64,000 nt of DNA, taken from Candidatus Poribacteria bacterium. Its GTDB lineage: Bacteria > Poribacteria > WGA-4E > WGA-3G. A program made the translations under genes and the position numbers. Of this stretch, positions 24,467-33,387 are shown piece by piece (the first letter of the stretch is position 1; the number at the start of each line of letters is the position of its first letter). The stretch lies in NCBI GenBank assembly GCA_958295815.1, contig OY282374.1, positions 1,570,856 to 1,634,855 of the forward strand, written 5' to 3'. The notes below the pieces were generated by a model. It was not told the DNA's origin, did no database searches, and was given only the letters and a program-made list of their open reading frames with translations.

Positions 24467-26803
24467 ATGCAACGAATGACAAATCGATATAGTGCTCTTA
24501 TTAGAAAAGGGTTCAACAGACAATTTTGCTTGATAGGCATCAGCTGCATATTGCTCCTCACTTTCACTTCGGTGGGGTTTACCGATGAACTGGGACTCGT
24601 CACTGAAGTGGAATTTCAACCTTTGGCATCGGCAACCCAACGGCTCATTGAAGCATTGGATTATCTCGGTTCGCCATTATCTGAAGACGATCTCTCAGCA
24701 ATCAAGGACGCATTAGTCTCTAATAATCAAGCGCAGTCGATCGCTGACATTCAGAGATTACTTGATCCATACTGTCTTGCTGGGGTTAATATCAACCCTG
24801 AGAGTCGGGTCAAAGTTAAGGAAGGTCCAGCTAATAAAGAACTGATGCAACAGGGGTGGCGTACCTTCTTAGTAAAGGTCCACAATGAGGCTGGTGTGAC
24901 AGCACCTTTAGTCGCAGAGAGCGAAAATGCCGCACCACTTTATAAACGTTCCACCGGAAGTCCTGATCCTCAAATGACCGTGTCTGAAAGCGACCTCCCA
25001 CATCGGTTTCTTGATATTGAAGTCTATGCCAGTCCACCCTTGAAGGCGAGCCTTTCAGGGCTGGAATTGGAGTATCGCATTGTTCAACTCTACAGTCGTG
25101 ATGCCGGAAAACGAGAGGCGATGCTCGGTTTCAACATCGGTCAGGGGAGCCAAGACATCGGGTTCCGCAATACAGTGCCGGTTCTGTTCCAGTGTGTCCC
25201 AGCGGTAGACGTAACCTTAGAGGTATTGGACTTTGATGGAGAGCCAACAACCGCTTCTTTTGTCATTCGCGATGACTGGAATCGAGTATACCCATCGCGT
25301 GCGCGGAGACTCGCTCCGGATTTCTTCTTTCACAATCAGATTTATCGGCACAGCGGTGAGTCTGTTCTCTTGCCGCCGGGCAGCTATACCGTTGAATACA
25401 CGCGGGGACCTGAATATCAGGTAAAGACACAAACGATTACCGTTCCGAATACCGAGACTCACCACGAGACCTTTCGTCTGGAAAGATGGATTCATGTCGC
25501 AGCGGAAGGTTGGCGTTCCGGCGACCATCACGTACACGCAGCCGGTTGCGCGCACTATGAAAGTCCTACAGAGGGTGTTACACCCGAGGATATGATGCGC
25601 CACATTCTCGGAGAAGATGTTAATGTGGGTTGTGTGCTCTCCTGGGGACCCTGCTGGTATTACCAGAAACAGTTTTTCGATGGCAAGGTTCATGAACTCT
25701 CGACCGATGACTACGTGATGCGCTACGACGTAGAGGTATCAGGTTTCCCTTCCTCGCATGCTGGACATCTTTCCATACTACGGCTTACTGAAGACGACTA
25801 CAGAGGTGTTGAACGTATTGAGGACTGGCCCAGTTGGGATTTACCAGTTCTTCAATGGGCAAAGGAGCAGGGTGCTGTAACGGGGTTCAGTCATAGCGGT
25901 TGGGGCTTGAAAGTAGACGGAGACGAACTCCCCAATTACAACATGCCGCCCTTTGATGGCATCGGTGCGAACGAATACATCGTGGATGTCGTCCATGATG
26001 CTGTTGATTTTATTTCTACGGTAGATACTCCCTCCATTTGGGAACTGAGTATCTGGTATCATACCCTTAATTGTGGGTTCCGCACTCGAATCAGTGGCGA
26101 GACGGATTTCCCTTGCATTTACGGTGAACGGGTCGGATTAGGTCGTGTGTATGTAAAAATGCCTGCAGGTGCTCTCGACTTTGATGAGTGGGTAATGGGA
26201 TTGCGAGATGGTCGTTCCTACGTCGGAGACGGCAAAAGTCATCTGCTGGACTTCACCGTGGGTGGTGTACCAGTTGGAGAGGAGACACCTACTGGAAACA
26301 TTAGCCAGTTGAATTTAGAGAAACCGAGCACAGTAAGTATTACTGCTCGTGTTGCTGCGCGATTGAACGAGGAACCCAACCCTGAGATAAAGAATCGTCC
26401 GTTAGACCAGAAACCGTATTGGGATATTGAACGTGCTCGCGTTGCGGAAGATCGAATGGTGCCTGTTGAACTCATCGTCAACGGTCAAGCAGTTGAGACG
26501 CAAGAAATTGTGGCTGCCGGTGAGATCGTTCCTATTCAGTTTGAGGCAACCATTGACAGGTCGAGTTGGGTCGCGCTCCGTATCTTCCCGTCGTCCCATA
26601 CGAATCCGGTTTTTGTCATTGTGGACGGGAAACCAGTCCGGGCAAGTCGTAGAAGTGCGCAGTGGTGTTTGGATGCCGTGGATGTTTGTTGGAACGAGAA
26701 AGTTGGACGTATTCGAGAGGACGAACGCGATGCTGCCCGTGAGGCGTATAACGTAGCACAGCAGGCGTATCAAAAAATTCTTGAAGAATCTGATGTGGAC
26801 TGA
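24467..26803 (+). CDS. Secreted CehA/McbA-type metallohydrolase
   Basis: The 778-residue protein has a long N-region signal peptide (hydrophobic FCLIGISCILLLTFTSVGF, cleavage near residue 40). Its middle carries a CarboxypepD_reg-like beta domain (VLDFDGEPTTASFVIRDDW) and from about residue 345 a PHP-like metal site: WRSGDHHVHAAG (H-x-H), ADDxx-like AGHLSILRL, GFSHSGWG and ETDFPCIYG. This order matches CehA/McbA family metallohydrolases, named for carbaryl hydrolase, whose natural substrates are mostly unknown. The C-terminus is a beta domain ending in a helical tail. AAGGAAC precedes the ATG. It lacks the TTTWG tail seen in other secreted proteins here. It starts 31 bases before a PhyH gene and may be co-transcribed with it. 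Confidence 0.8.
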   Translation: MQRMTNRYSALIRKGFNRQFCLIGISCILLLTFTSVGFTDELGLVTEVEFQPLASATQRLIEALDYLGSPLSEDDLSAIKDALVSNNQAQSIADIQRLLDPYCLAGVNINPESRVKVKEGPANKELMQQGWRTFLVKVHNEAGVTAPLVAESENAAPLYKRSTGSPDPQMTVSESDLPHRFLDIEVYASPPLKASLSGLELEYRIVQLYSRDAGKREAMLGFNIGQGSQDIGFRNTVPVLFQCVPAVDVTLEVLDFDGEPTTASFVIRDDWNRVYPSRARRLAPDFFFHNQIYRHSGESVLLPPGSYTVEYTRGPEYQVKTQTITVPNTETHHETFRLERWIHVAAEGWRSGDHHVHAAGCAHYESPTEGVTPEDMMRHILGEDVNVGCVLSWGPCWYYQKQFFDGKVHELSTDDYVMRYDVEVSGFPSSHAGHLSILRLTEDDYRGVERIEDWPSWDLPVLQWAKEQGAVTGFSHSGWGLKVDGDELPNYNMPPFDGIGANEYIVDVVHDAVDFISTVDTPSIWELSIWYHTLNCGFRTRISGETDFPCIYGERVGLGRVYVKMPAGALDFDEWVMGLRDGRSYVGDGKSHLLDFTVGGVPVGEETPTGNISQLNLEKPSTVSITARVAARLNEEPNPEIKNRPLDQKPYWDIERARVAEDRMVPVELIVNGQAVETQEIVAAGEIVPIQFEATIDRSSWVALRIFPSSHTNPVFVIVDGKPVRASRRSAQWCLDAVDVCWNEKVGRIREDERDAAREAYNVAQQAYQKILEESDVD

Positions 26804-26834
26804 ATAAACTTTTAAGGAAAGGAACAGCAGTGTT

Positions 26835-27602
26835 ATGAAACTTACACCCCAAGAGGTAGAACAATTCAGGCAGGTAGGCTATCTCAACATCAACAGGCGT
26901 CTCATTGATGACGAACACCTTGCCGTGCTACGTGAACATTACGATGCGCAGTTTGCACAGAGACGCGGCACTATCGGTGAGGGGTTGCGGAACCTTGCAG
27001 TCGTCGGGGACTCGGAAAGTGATGAAGATGCCGATCGGGACGAAGAAATGTTGCAGATCATGGAGATGTGGAGTTTGGATGAGGAATTTCGGAAGTTACT
27101 CTATCACGAACCGCTGTTAGACATCGCCGAGAGTTTAATCGGAACCGATATCCAGTTATTTCATGATCAGGCCCTCTACAAACCCGCCTATCATGGTGGT
27201 GAAGTGTATTGGCATCAGGACAATGCATATTGGCAATGCGATCCGCCGAATCTTGTGAGTATCTGGATAGCACTTGATGATGCCGATGAGGAGAACGGTT
27301 GTATGAACGTTATCCCCGGCAGTTATGTAGAAGGATTGGCGGCACACGGACGTGCAGAGTCAGAGAAAGGTAAGTTGCCAGCGTTGTTGCAGGTGGATGC
27401 TGATATAGATCGTGCTGTACCAGTGCCAGTTGAAGCCGGATGCGCGATGGTACATCACTGCATGACACTCCACCAAACGAATCCGAACCGCTCACCCCGA
27501 GACCGTCGGGCGATGGTCATCCATTACATGCAAACCGGTACGCGGAACCGCGATGGCGAGGTGATGAAAGACAAACCGCTCCTACGCGGAGAATTGGCGT
27601 AG
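26835..27602 (+). CDS. Phytanoyl-CoA dioxygenase family protein (PhyH)
   Basis: The 255-residue protein is a non-haem Fe(II)/2-oxoglutarate oxygenase. The iron site is H-x-D at His127/Asp129 (YWHQDN) with the distal His213 (MTLHQT), and the 2-oxoglutarate arginine is in NPNRSPRDRRA. VSIWIALDDADEENGCMNVIPGSY is the conserved core. Such enzymes hydroxylate lipids or natural products; the substrate is unknown. The gene lies directly downstream of the secreted metallohydrolase and 55 bases upstream of a second, distant PhyH gene. Confidence 0.9.
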   Translation: MKLTPQEVEQFRQVGYLNINRRLIDDEHLAVLREHYDAQFAQRRGTIGEGLRNLAVVGDSESDEDADRDEEMLQIMEMWSLDEEFRKLLYHEPLLDIAESLIGTDIQLFHDQALYKPAYHGGEVYWHQDNAYWQCDPPNLVSIWIALDDADEENGCMNVIPGSYVEGLAAHGRAESEKGKLPALLQVDADIDRAVPVPVEAGCAMVHHCMTLHQTNPNRSPRDRRAMVIHYMQTGTRNRDGEVMKDKPLLRGELA

Positions 27603-27657
27603 CGTAAATTGCTACAATACCATTCGGTGTACCTCACTGTTTTTTCGGAGCAAGACA

Positions 27658-28413
27658 ATGCGGATCCAGTTGACTGATGCAGAACAAGCGAACGGAAGAA
27701 TGTGTGACGTACACCTGAATCTGGCTGTTCGGCTACTGCGAGAAGTGGGTGCTGTGATCCTTGAGGAAGCTGTGCCACTTGAGATTGTCAAAGAAGCGCG
27801 AATCGCCTATATTGACGCAATCCGACGTGGTCTGACCCGTAAAGCCCGTCATGCAATGGAGATGCCGTTTTTCCATCATCAATTCATCACGAACCCGTTC
27901 TCGCTCCAAGTCATTGAGGCAGCTATGGGCAAGAAGGTGGCACTGTTTCGCTGTGGGATTCATGATGTGCCGCCAGATATAGATGGAAACCAAGTTGATA
28001 GGGCACCCCACCGCGACGGCAACCATCTGTTTCCTGAATTGCCATGTGTACTACCGGTTTCTGGTATTTATGTTAATATCCCATTCGTCGATTTTTTAGA
28101 AGAAAATGGAGCCACTAAGATATGGCCCGGATCGCATCTAATTATGGATTCCCCACCTTCAGATGTCCGGTATTTGGGTGAGCGAAGTAAGCACCTTCCA
28201 GCACAACAGGCACTAATGCCTATGGGTGCTCTGATTCTTCGTGATATGCGATTGTGGCATGTCGGTATGCCGAACAGGACCGACACCCACCGACCTATGC
28301 TTGATATCGGCTATACACGCGTATTCCCGCATGCAAGCGAACGGCTTCGTGTCCCTCAAGAGATTAAGAAACAGTGGTCTAAAGAAGCCAAGAAACTTCT
28401 CAGAACAGCTTAA
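27658..28413 (+). CDS. Phytanoyl-CoA dioxygenase family protein (PhyH)
   Basis: The 251-residue protein has His118/Asp120 (APHRDGN) and distal His201 (LWHVGMPNRTDTHRPML) with an arginine for 2-oxoglutarate a few residues on. FVDFLEENGATKIWPGSH is the family core. It is quite different from the PhyH at 26835, so this is not a recent tandem duplication. GGAG precedes the ATG by 7 bases. A methyltransferase gene follows after 23 bases; hydroxylation followed by methylation of one metabolite is an appealing but unproven reading. Confidence 0.88.
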   Translation: MRIQLTDAEQANGRMCDVHLNLAVRLLREVGAVILEEAVPLEIVKEARIAYIDAIRRGLTRKARHAMEMPFFHHQFITNPFSLQVIEAAMGKKVALFRCGIHDVPPDIDGNQVDRAPHRDGNHLFPELPCVLPVSGIYVNIPFVDFLEENGATKIWPGSHLIMDSPPSDVRYLGERSKHLPAQQALMPMGALILRDMRLWHVGMPNRTDTHRPMLDIGYTRVFPHASERLRVPQEIKKQWSKEAKKLLRTA

Positions 28414-28436
28414 ACCTTTTTCAAGCGGAAAATCGT

Positions 28437-29192
28437 ATGTCAAACGCCAACCCCAGGACCACATTCAATACCGCTGCAACACTCTATGAAGAGGTGCGAC
28501 CCGGATATCCTGAAAAGCTGATTCAAGATGTTGTAGACCTTTCTGGACTCAACGATCATAGTCGGATCCTTGAAGTCGGGTGCGGCACCGGAAAAGCAAC
28601 CCAATCCTTTGCGGAGCGTGGGTATGCGTTGGTCTGTCTGGACATCGGTGCCGACTTGATAGCCGTTGCGCAAGAAAAACTAAAAGCGTATCCCAATGTT
28701 ACGTTTGTAAAGACAGCATTTGAGGAGTGGAAACCGGAATGGAGTTTTGATTTGATTATTTCTGCCACTGCCTTTCATTGGATAGACCCGCAAGTAAGAT
28801 ATCTGAAGGCGTCCGAGGTCCTTGAATCAAACGGTTTTCTTGCTGTTTTCTCGAACCAACATGTCAGGAAAGAGGAAGGATTTTTTGCTGAAGTCCAGAG
28901 TCTATATGATAGATACTACCTTCCACTGACCCCAAATCGCCCTACGCATACTGCGAATCTTCCGGGTGTAGAAGCCTTTCACTCCCCAATTCGACGCGTA
29001 TATCCATGGATACAAACGTATTCATCAGAGCAATACATCAAAGTTCTCAATACCTACTCGGATCACATCGCGTTGCCAGATAAGAATAAACAGCTTCTGT
29101 TTGAAGGGATTGTTAATCTCATTGAGACGAAGTACGACGGCAAGCTAACCAAACACTACGCCGCCTTTCTTGACCTTCGGAAAACAAAATGA
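28437..29192 (+). CDS. Class I SAM-dependent methyltransferase
   Basis: The 251-residue protein is a clear class I methyltransferase: HSRILEVGCGTGKATQSFAE (motif I), LVCLDIGADLIAVAQEKL (motif II), FDLIISATAFHWIDPQVRY (motif IV; the AFHW form is typical of ubiquinone/trans-aconitate methyltransferase-like small-molecule enzymes). The N-terminus (NTAATLYEEVRPGYPEKL) is the usual cap of this group. It shares the AxHWM/I signature with the gene at 40787. Confidence 0.9.
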   Translation: MSNANPRTTFNTAATLYEEVRPGYPEKLIQDVVDLSGLNDHSRILEVGCGTGKATQSFAERGYALVCLDIGADLIAVAQEKLKAYPNVTFVKTAFEEWKPEWSFDLIISATAFHWIDPQVRYLKASEVLESNGFLAVFSNQHVRKEEGFFAEVQSLYDRYYLPLTPNRPTHTANLPGVEAFHSPIRRVYPWIQTYSSEQYIKVLNTYSDHIALPDKNKQLLFEGIVNLIETKYDGKLTKHYAAFLDLRKTK

Positions 29193-29206
29193 AAAGGGAC
29201 AGACGG

Positions 29207-29514
29207 ATGAAGATCACAAAGATTGAGACATTCCAGCCCCTTACTATTTTGAGCAACCCTCACGGAATCTGCGAGTGTGTGAAGAGTTCACCAAACGTAT
29301 GGACTTGCCAGTGAGTCTGCATATTAGTAATTTAGAATACGGGTATGAGGCAGCCGAGCGCGGTGCTTGTACTGTCTTCAACGTTGCGTGTGTAGCAGGA
29401 GGTCCTACCCATATCCGTGCTGAATCCAGCCATCTCTATCCACCTGAAGCACCCGGACTCGGTGTCGGATTAGATGAAGACAAGCTGAAGGCGTTAACAG
29501 TCGCATCGGCATAA
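29207..29514 (+). pseudogene. Enolase-superfamily (MR/MLE) gene remnant with internal deletions
   Basis: An ATG at 29207 gives MKITKIETFQP, the standard first strand of MR/MLE-type enzymes. The sequence then jumps, with a frame change, to YYFEQPSRNLRVCEEFTKRM, which belongs past the middle of the barrel. After GACTVFNVACVAGG it jumps again to ESSHLYPPEAPGLGVGLDED, the C-terminal end. At least two large deletions and a frameshift have removed most of the barrel, including metal ligands, so it is dead. A complete relative is at 13716. Confidence 0.8.
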
Positions 29515-29535
29515 GATTACAACTGAAAACCAAAA

Positions 29536-29564
29536 TTGACATCTATCTTCAATTGTGATACGCT
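29536..29564 (+). promoter_or_regulatory. Promoter-like motif before the ABM gene
   Basis: TTGACA (29536-29541) and TACGCT (29559-29564) have 17-base spacing. The run ATCTATCTTCAATTGTGATA continuing CGCTA is closely matched at 48161-48188 (ATCTATCCCTAATTGTGATA then GACTA), before another gene, so it may be a lineage promoter form. Confidence 0.45.
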
Positions 29565-29639
29565 AATGTATCTTCGGTATCAACACGCCGAAGCCAGAAA
29601 GAAAATCTAACTTGCAAATTACTTGTCGGAGGAAAAAGT

Positions 29640-29960
29640 ATGTTTGTTATCATTGCTCCCATTCAGATTAAAGAAGGTCACAGAGATGCGTTTATCGAAT
29701 CAATGATAGATGACGCGAAAGGCTCTGTTGAGAATGAACCTGGCTGTCTGAGATTTGATGTAATTCAGGACGGTGCCGATCCAAATCGGATCTGGCTTTA
29801 CGAGGTTTATGTAGACGCAGATGCGTTCCAAGAGCATTTAAAAGCCCCACACTTCATTAAGTGGCGGGATACTGTCAAAGACTGGTTCGCTGAGAACGAA
29901 TTTAAGGGCGCAGGTAGCGGAAGTTCCATGATTTACCCGCCAGACGACGACTGGAAGTAA
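29640..29960 (+). CDS. Antibiotic biosynthesis monooxygenase-fold protein (ABM)
   Basis: The 106-residue protein is a single ferredoxin-like ABM domain: MFVIIAPIQIKEGHRDAFIE, the ENEPGCLRFDV signature, and IWLYEVYVDADAFQEHLKAP. Relatives are cofactor-free quinol monooxygenases such as YgiN. A cytosolic dimer is typical. GGAGGA lies before the ATG. An ASCH-domain gene follows after 6 bases. Confidence 0.88.
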   Translation: MFVIIAPIQIKEGHRDAFIESMIDDAKGSVENEPGCLRFDVIQDGADPNRIWLYEVYVDADAFQEHLKAPHFIKWRDTVKDWFAENEFKGAGSGSSMIYPPDDDWK

Positions 29961-29966
29961 CCCGTT

Positions 29967-30338
29967 TTGAGAGTTAATGCACTGTCCATAGTTTCACCAT
30001 CTGTACAGCGCATTGTTGCGGGAAAAAAGGTCGTCGAAATCCGACGTTGGCTGCCACCAGATATCCCATTTCTTGATCTTGTGCTTGTAGAGAATGAAAT
30101 TTACTTGACCGAGGAAAGACAGGAAGATCCGAATGGGATGGCGCGGGCAATTGTGGACATTACGGGTGTTCACGAATGGACACCTGAAGAAGCGGAATCA
30201 CAAGGGATAGATTGGTCTCCTAACTATGTCTGTTGGGAATTGTCAAATGTCCGCTCGATAGTTCCATCTGTTCCTTGTGCGGCGCGACGGAAAATTTATC
30301 AAATCGACATTGACGCTCGCCTACCTATTGGTTATTGA
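29967..30338 (+). CDS. ASCH/PUA-like domain protein
   Basis: The 123-residue protein begins with a TTG start, giving VNALSIVSPSVQRIVAGKKV and then VEIRRW, the [I/V]-x-G-x-K-x-x-E-x-R signature of ASCH domains, with a later ARAIVDITGVHEW strand. ASCH proteins bind RNA or hydrolyse modified nucleosides (the YqfB amidohydrolases are short ASCH proteins). It starts 6 bases after the ABM gene, so translation is probably coupled. Confidence 0.75.
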   Translation: MRVNALSIVSPSVQRIVAGKKVVEIRRWLPPDIPFLDLVLVENEIYLTEERQEDPNGMARAIVDITGVHEWTPEEAESQGIDWSPNYVCWELSNVRSIVPSVPCAARRKIYQIDIDARLPIGY

Positions 30339-30391
30339 CATCGACTTGATTGTTGATGTGCCAATTGGAATACGAGAGGAGAGCTACCGGC

Positions 30392-31000
30392 ATGATGCAG
30401 TTCACTAACACACTTGTTAGGTCGTACGAAAAGTATGCCCATGAAAGAGCATCTCACTCTCCTGACGAATTCAAGGAGCAAGAGCGGTCGGAGTTTCTAC
30501 AATTCTTGAAGCATGAAGGAAGAGGGACACTCCTCGAAATTGGGTGTGGACACGGTCAGGATGCACAGTTTTTTCAAGCGCAAGGATTCCAAGTTTTGGC
30601 GGTGGACAATACACCAACGATGGTCAAACTCACTGCAGAAAAGGGAGTCCCCGCGCAAGTCTTGGATTGCTACGATCTCGACGAAATTAGCGAGCGTTTT
30701 GATGCAGTGTATACCATGAATTGTCTCTTACACATACCAAAACAGGATTTTGATCAGGTTTTGCGTCTAATTTCAGAGAGACTCAATGAAAACGGCTTAA
30801 TGTATCTTGGTATTTGGGGTGACCAAGACTTTGAGGGTATCTGGGAACAAGATATATATGAGCCGAAGCGGTTTTTCTCTTTTTGGAAGACAAAGGCACT
30901 TCTTGAAGTCCTACAACGATCATTTAGATTAGAGTACTACCGGCGATTAGAGCCTCGTGAAGGTAGAATATTCAATTCTTTTATTGTCCGTAAGATATAG
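30392..31000 (+). CDS. Class I SAM-dependent methyltransferase
   Basis: The 202-residue product has GTLLEIGCGHGQDAQFFQAQ (motif I), VLAVDNTPTMVKLTAEKGV (motif II) and ERFDAVYTMNCLLHIPKQDF (motif IV). It ends with a region similar to small-molecule methyltransferases (YLGIWGDQDFEGIWEQD). The ATG at 30392 has GAGGAGA 8 bases upstream and is preferred to one at 30350. Confidence 0.87.
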   Translation: MMQFTNTLVRSYEKYAHERASHSPDEFKEQERSEFLQFLKHEGRGTLLEIGCGHGQDAQFFQAQGFQVLAVDNTPTMVKLTAEKGVPAQVLDCYDLDEISERFDAVYTMNCLLHIPKQDFDQVLRLISERLNENGLMYLGIWGDQDFEGIWEQDIYEPKRFFSFWKTKALLEVLQRSFRLEYYRRLEPREGRIFNSFIVRKI

Positions 31001-31078
31001 AGCAGGTCTTGAGCATATCGCCTTTGGACAAAGCCGCAACGACTTGGGGTATGCTCAAAAAGGTTGGCGGATAAGCGT

Positions 31079-31777
31079 ATGTTAAATATTAGGTTAGCGT
31101 GCCCTGATGATGCCCATGCAGTTCACCTAATATTACAAGAAACATGGGGAGAATCGCTTCTCTTTGATATATTCATCAATCACATTTCGTCGCCTGAGCG
31201 TCAGGTCTTCGTTGCGGTCGATGTTGATGAAGTTGTAGGTTTCCTTTCAGCATTTCTGGTCTCCAGTGCAACATCGCGATGGGAAGTGGATCTTATTGTT
31301 GTTCATTCTAAAAGTCAGGGAATGGGTATTGGCACCTCTCTCATTGAGGAAGCGTTAAGTTACGGTTCCAATCTCGGAGCACACTCGGCTGAGGCATCAA
31401 TCCGCGTTGATAATTATCCAAGTCAACGCGCATTTTCCAAAACAGGTTTTACGACGGACACTCAGGTACGTACCCTCACCCTTTGGGATCCTTTGGCTTG
31501 CGAATCCGCTGTTGATGTGCCGGAAACTGTTCACTTTATACCTGTTGATACGCTGCTCTATCGTGGGTTGTGGATTGAGAGGTTTATTGAGTCTCAGCTA
31601 TCCCCAAAGGAGCAGTGCGATGTAATTCGTGTGGCTCGAAATTCTATTTTTCATGAGAACCGCTTAAATACAGGTATGTTTATTCCAGACAGCCTTAAAC
31701 AGACTCTCGTTCCTGATCTATTAACCGCTGCCACCGATTACGGTCAATATCACAGGTGGCAATACACATTCGAGTAA
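31079..31777 (+). CDS. GNAT acetyltransferase
   Basis: The 232-residue product has MLNIRLACPDDAHAVHLIL at the start, VDLIVVHSKSQGMGIGTSLI with the Q-G-M-G-I-G acetyl-CoA loop at about residues 84-89, and EASIRVDNYPSQRAFSKTGF as the closing element. A C-terminal extension of about 90 residues follows the GNAT domain and is unidentified. The ATG at 31079 is at the start of homology; a 5-codon longer TTG start is possible. Confidence 0.82.
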   Translation: MLNIRLACPDDAHAVHLILQETWGESLLFDIFINHISSPERQVFVAVDVDEVVGFLSAFLVSSATSRWEVDLIVVHSKSQGMGIGTSLIEEALSYGSNLGAHSAEASIRVDNYPSQRAFSKTGFTTDTQVRTLTLWDPLACESAVDVPETVHFIPVDTLLYRGLWIERFIESQLSPKEQCDVIRVARNSIFHENRLNTGMFIPDSLKQTLVPDLLTAATDYGQYHRWQYTFE

Positions 31778-31786
31778 GAACTTAAA

Positions 31787-32620
31787 ATGCGCGAAAAAAT
31801 CTCTTTCAGTCCAGAGGATCAACAATTTATTGACCGAGCCATAGATTTTTGCCAACGAATGGGTGAACGTGCTGTCCTCATGTTGGTTGGGAGTCGTGCC
31901 GCTGGCTTTGCCGATGAAGGGTCGGATCTTGACCTGTGGGTCATTGGCGATAAACAGCGACTTTCTGATGAGGATCGAAAGACTTATGAACGAAGACGGG
32001 AACTTTTCATTGATCGAGGCGATTTGGAAGCCCACTGGTCATTTTATGATGAAGGTGACCTGCGGGCATGGTTGGAGACGTGGCCAGATGAGAAGATGTG
32101 GATTGTTGCCACTGCGCGGACACTCTACGGTTGTTCAAGTGCCGCAGAAGAACTGAAGCAGCACTATTGTCTGTATCCGCTGGAGGTCGCTGGAAGTAAG
32201 TTGAAGTGGATATTTGGTAAGTATTGTTTCTTATTGTCTGGGGCACTGAGTATGGTCGCCCGGAATAAAGTAGAAACGGCGGTTGTTGTGGTTGGAAACG
32301 TTATTGAGTATCTCTGCAAAATCTGCTGCGTCGCTGACAGACAACCCTTTCCCTACGACAAATGGCTCGTTGAAGCAGCTAAACAGACACAAGTGGGTGC
32401 ATTGGTATATCCGTCGATTCAACGGGCAGCAAATGGCATTGGAGAATTACTCAACCCACCCACTGACCGGAACTGGCGTGACTGGACACCCGTGAAAGAA
32501 TTGCAGGCAACATTGCAGATTGTTCAAAACGGGCTAAAGGAACTGGGTTGGATTGAAGATTGGATTGACGATCCGTATGCAGCTTACTTTGAAGAGACAG
32601 TCAGACGACCTGCGCCCTGA
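31787..32620 (+). CDS. Nucleotidyltransferase-fold protein
   Basis: The 277-residue protein carries the Pol-beta superfamily nucleotidyltransferase motif GSRAAGFADEGSDLDLW (Gly35-Trp51; metal-binding Asp47 and Asp49). An all-helical C-terminal half (KTQVGALVYPSIQRAANG...) resembles the substrate-binding part of aminoglycoside or lincosamide nucleotidyltransferases. It may modify a small molecule by adding a nucleotide. The ATG lies 9 bases after the GNAT gene, which suggests a shared transcript. Confidence 0.82.
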   Translation: MREKISFSPEDQQFIDRAIDFCQRMGERAVLMLVGSRAAGFADEGSDLDLWVIGDKQRLSDEDRKTYERRRELFIDRGDLEAHWSFYDEGDLRAWLETWPDEKMWIVATARTLYGCSSAAEELKQHYCLYPLEVAGSKLKWIFGKYCFLLSGALSMVARNKVETAVVVVGNVIEYLCKICCVADRQPFPYDKWLVEAAKQTQVGALVYPSIQRAANGIGELLNPPTDRNWRDWTPVKELQATLQIVQNGLKELGWIEDWIDDPYAAYFEETVRRPAP

Positions 32621-32678
32621 ATGTTAGCAAAAAATATGAATACACCCATGCAGAATAATTAACACAATAAGGTTTGCC

Positions 32679-33377
32679 ATGACTCAATTGTCTCTCCAAG
32701 TCGGAGATATCGTCCAACCTATTAAACACGTTGACTTGCCTCAGAAAACGGATTACACAGGTAAATTCGTTACGCTAACTCCAGTCAACCCACAAGCAGA
32801 TGTTGCTGACCTTTATAAGTGCTCACACGGCTCTGATGTAAGAGAGCAAATCTGGACCTACATGAGTTACGGCCCCTTTGATAGCAAGCACGACATGCAA
32901 GCGTGGCTTGAAGACGGAGCCAAATCAGAGGATCCACTCTTCTTTACCGTCCACCACCTTAAATCTGGGCATCGTGTAGGCATGGTCAGCTTTCTAAACA
33001 TAGTTTCAGATATGCGACGATTGGAACTCGGGCACATCTGGTATTCGCCAGACTCTCAGAGATCGAACGTAAACACGGAAGCCATATACCTAATGCTCTG
33101 CGAGGCTTTCGATAGGTTAAAATACCGCCGAGTCGAATGGAAATGCGATTCTCTGAACGAACGTTCTCGGTCAGCGGCACTGCGTCTCGGTTTTAAGTTT
33201 GAGGGTCTCTTCAGACAGCACATGATCATAAAAGGTCGAAGCAGGGATACCGCTTGGTATTCAATGTTAGACAGCGAATGGGCTGCTATTAAGAAGAACA
33301 TGGAGATGTGGTTGTATCAGAACCCAGACCAGCAGTTGTCCTTAACAGCACTCAACTGCAGTAAATTTTCTCGTTAA
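32679..33377 (+). CDS. GNAT acetyltransferase, RimJ/RimL type
   Basis: The 232-residue protein matches the RimJ/RimL form: KFVTLTPVNPQADVADLYKC, GMVSFLNIVSDMRRLELGHI, WYSPDSQRSNVNTEAIYLML in place of the usual R-G-x-G-x-A loop, and WKCDSLNERSRSAALRLGFK, the strongly conserved closing element. The acetyl-CoA loop (QRSNVNTEA) is a common variant. AAGG precedes the ATG. It lies just upstream of the HigBA-like pair. Confidence 0.85.
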   Translation: MTQLSLQVGDIVQPIKHVDLPQKTDYTGKFVTLTPVNPQADVADLYKCSHGSDVREQIWTYMSYGPFDSKHDMQAWLEDGAKSEDPLFFTVHHLKSGHRVGMVSFLNIVSDMRRLELGHIWYSPDSQRSNVNTEAIYLMLCEAFDRLKYRRVEWKCDSLNERSRSAALRLGFKFEGLFRQHMIIKGRSRDTAWYSMLDSEWAAIKKNMEMWLYQNPDQQLSLTALNCSKFSR

Positions 33378-33387
33378 CTTTCTAAAT

